A DNA stretch of 6,724 bases from Candidatus Galligastranaerophilus intestinigallinarum. GTDB taxonomy: Bacteria > Cyanobacteriota > Vampirovibrionia > Gastranaerophilales > Gastranaerophilaceae. Every line of letters starts with the position of its first letter. Position 1 is the stretch's first letter. Below, one piece after another: positions 6,015 to 6,724 of this stretch. Under the pieces are notes generated by a model, which had not been told where the DNA came from, searched no databases, and saw nothing but the letters and a program-made list of their open reading frames with translations. A program made the position numbers and the translations under genes. The stretch spans positions 1 to 6,724 of the forward strand of contig DVKW01000205.1 of the NCBI GenBank assembly GCA_018715855.1, in the 5' to 3' direction.

Positions 6015-6482
6015 ATGGACGATAGAGAGATAATTTTAGGACAATATAAAGTTTATTCGGATGCAAAAGAACAATTTATAAACAGGCATTTTGCCACAAA
6101 CCGCTTTTATTTTGTTTTTTCTTTTGTATTACTTGCTATGACATACGTTTTCTATGCGCTTTCCCCGGGAATTATTCAGCTTATAATAACAGCAGCGTTT
6201 GGCATTGCGGTTTCCGTTTTATGGTGGCTTAATATTGATTCGTATCAAATTTTAATTAAAGTTAAATATGCAAAAGTGCTCGAATATCTTGAAACAAAAT
6301 TGCCGGAAGCACCTTTTAACAAAGAATTCAAAGAAACACAAGCCCTAAAAAAATCTAAAAATGTTTTATTTGCAGATGTTCAAAAAGGGTTTGCAGGTTT
6401 TATTTTCATTGTATTTACAATAATTTTCATTTGTTCTTGCGTAAATGTTGCAATGAACTATAAAACAGCACCGTTAGTTTAA
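6015..6482 (+). CDS. Small three-helix membrane protein, RipA-family-like
   Basis: This 155-residue protein starts at the ATG at 6015, which has a consensus GGAGG (6005-6009) five bases upstream. An in-frame TTG at 6003 would overlap that site and is unlikely. Three hydrophobic segments are visible: about 31-50 (FYFVFSFVLLAMTYVFYALS), 53-73, and 126-147 (FAGFIFIVFTIIFICSCVNV). An N-terminal stretch with QYKVYSDAKEQFINRHFATN precedes helix 1. Between helices 2 and 3 lies a polar region with SYQILIKVKYAKVLEYLETKLPEAPFNKEF (76-105). This SYxxL...K..V...LE..LP..PF..E pattern resembles the RipA family of oligomeric bacterial membrane proteins as I recall it, without search support. The function of such proteins is poorly defined. 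It has its own promoter and is followed 19 bases later by a strong terminator. A link to the cyclic di-GMP enzyme upstream is only positional. Confidence 0.75.
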   Translation: MDDREIILGQYKVYSDAKEQFINRHFATNRFYFVFSFVLLAMTYVFYALSPGIIQLIITAAFGIAVSVLWWLNIDSYQILIKVKYAKVLEYLETKLPEAPFNKEFKETQALKKSKNVLFADVQKGFAGFIFIVFTIIFICSCVNVAMNYKTAPLV

Positions 6483-6501
6483 AAAAGTTTAAAATAAAAT
6501 G

Positions 6502-6531
6502 CCTGTGTAGCTTAGGTTACACGGGTTTTTT
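6502..6531 (+). terminator. Rho-independent terminator after the membrane protein gene
   Basis: CCTGTGTA (6502-6509) pairs with TACACGGG (6518-6525) over 8 base pairs, one of them G-T, around an 8-base loop, followed by six T (6526-6531). It begins 19 bases after the stop codon and ends the plus-strand arm. The opposite strand shows a T-rich stretch after the same stem (ATTTTATTTT), so it may also stop some minus-strand transcription. Confidence 0.9.
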
Positions 6532-6563
6532 ATTGCTTTTAGAAGTATTTCGAAAAATGAGGG

Positions 6564-6585
6564 AAAAAAAAGGGTATTTCTACCC
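6564..6585 (-). terminator. Rho-independent terminator for a convergent gene from the right
   Basis: On the minus strand, GGGTA (6585-6581) and TACCC (6576-6572) form a perfect 5-bp stem closed by GAAA, a stabilising GNRA tetraloop, followed by eight T (6571-6564). On the plus strand the stem is not followed by T, so the orientation is clear. The short stem is the main reservation. It implies minus-strand transcription arriving from the right edge. Confidence 0.65.
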
Positions 6586-6628
6586 ATTCGCATACTATCC
6601 GAAGCATTAACAACATTATTAATATACA

Positions 6629-6724
6629 CTAATTATGCTTTTTTTGCAAACTTTTATTACAAATTGTTAATACAAAAAATGTATTTTTTAAAATTTTTGC
6701 CAAAGCTAAAACCGCTCTATTTGA
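6629..6724 (-). CDS. Possible C-terminal end of an unidentified gene entering from the right edge
   Basis: One minus-strand frame is open from base 6724 to a TAG at 6631-6629, giving 31 residues that include NRAVLALAKILKNTFFVLTI and end CNKSLQKKHN. The stop lies 43 bases before the minus-strand terminator at 6585-6564, the expected geometry for a gene end. The two other minus-strand frames close close to the right edge, at about 6706 and 6717. I do not recognise the sequence, and 31 open codons can occur by chance, so the evidence is mostly the terminator. The rest of the stretch from 6532 to 6724 shows no plus-strand gene with a ribosome binding site. Confidence 0.3.
   Translation of the reverse strand, partial: SNRAVLALAKILKNTFFVLTICNKSLQKKHN

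Noticed and set aside
6679..6724. Plus-strand ATG open to the right edge (MYFLKFLPKLKPLYL)
   Set aside because: There is no Shine-Dalgarno or convincing promoter upstream, only 15 codons are visible, and the minus-strand terminator argues for the opposite orientation.
1..6724. CRISPR arrays, tRNA/rRNA genes, insertion sequences, defence or phage genes
   Set aside because: No spaced direct repeats, cloverleaf-like segments, transposase or phage motifs were seen on reading both strands.

Overview
The window is very AT-rich and gene-dense and looks chromosomal. The best lineage marker is NusB. It is 217 residues long, against about 140 in E. coli, and it starts with MQARRASRELAL, like the long NusB of the Cyanobacteriota. 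The next gene begins inside the nusB stop region and reads like the N-terminus of FtsY, and nusB-ftsY is a gene order I recall from cyanobacteria. The base composition together with this NusB suggests a non-photosynthetic, AT-rich member of the phylum (Vampirovibrionia/'Melainabacteria', such as gut Gastranaerophilales). That placement is inference; no search was run.

Left two thirds, minus strand, read right to left: ylxR (4256-3990), glyS (3940-1871), a family-4-like glycosyltransferase (1860-739), nusB (699-46) and the start of a probable ftsY (53 to beyond base 1). Gaps are short (49, 10 and 39 bases, then an 8-base overlap) and no terminator is visible between the genes, so one transcription unit is likely. 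There are possible internal promoters before glyS and before nusB. Most of the unit is RNA and translation housekeeping: an RNA-binding protein, glycyl-tRNA synthetase beta subunit, antitermination and rRNA transcription, and protein targeting. A sugar transferase of unknown substrate sits in the middle.

Right third, plus strand: from the divergent intergenic region (4257-4342), a near-consensus promoter drives a 533-residue diguanylate cyclase with a GAF-like N-terminal region, a clear GAF domain and an intact GGEEF domain with its inhibitory site. It is followed by a 155-residue three-helix membrane protein resembling the RipA family, which has its own good promoter and ribosome binding site. 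A strong intrinsic terminator closes this arm at 6502-6531.

The last 190 bases hold a second, minus-strand terminator (6585-6564) and an open minus-strand reading frame running off the right edge, so a convergent gene probably enters from the right. I saw no mobile elements, tRNA or rRNA genes, CRISPR arrays or obvious defence genes. This is mostly an ordinary core region; the points worth a second look are its gene arrangement, promoter architecture and a few protein details.
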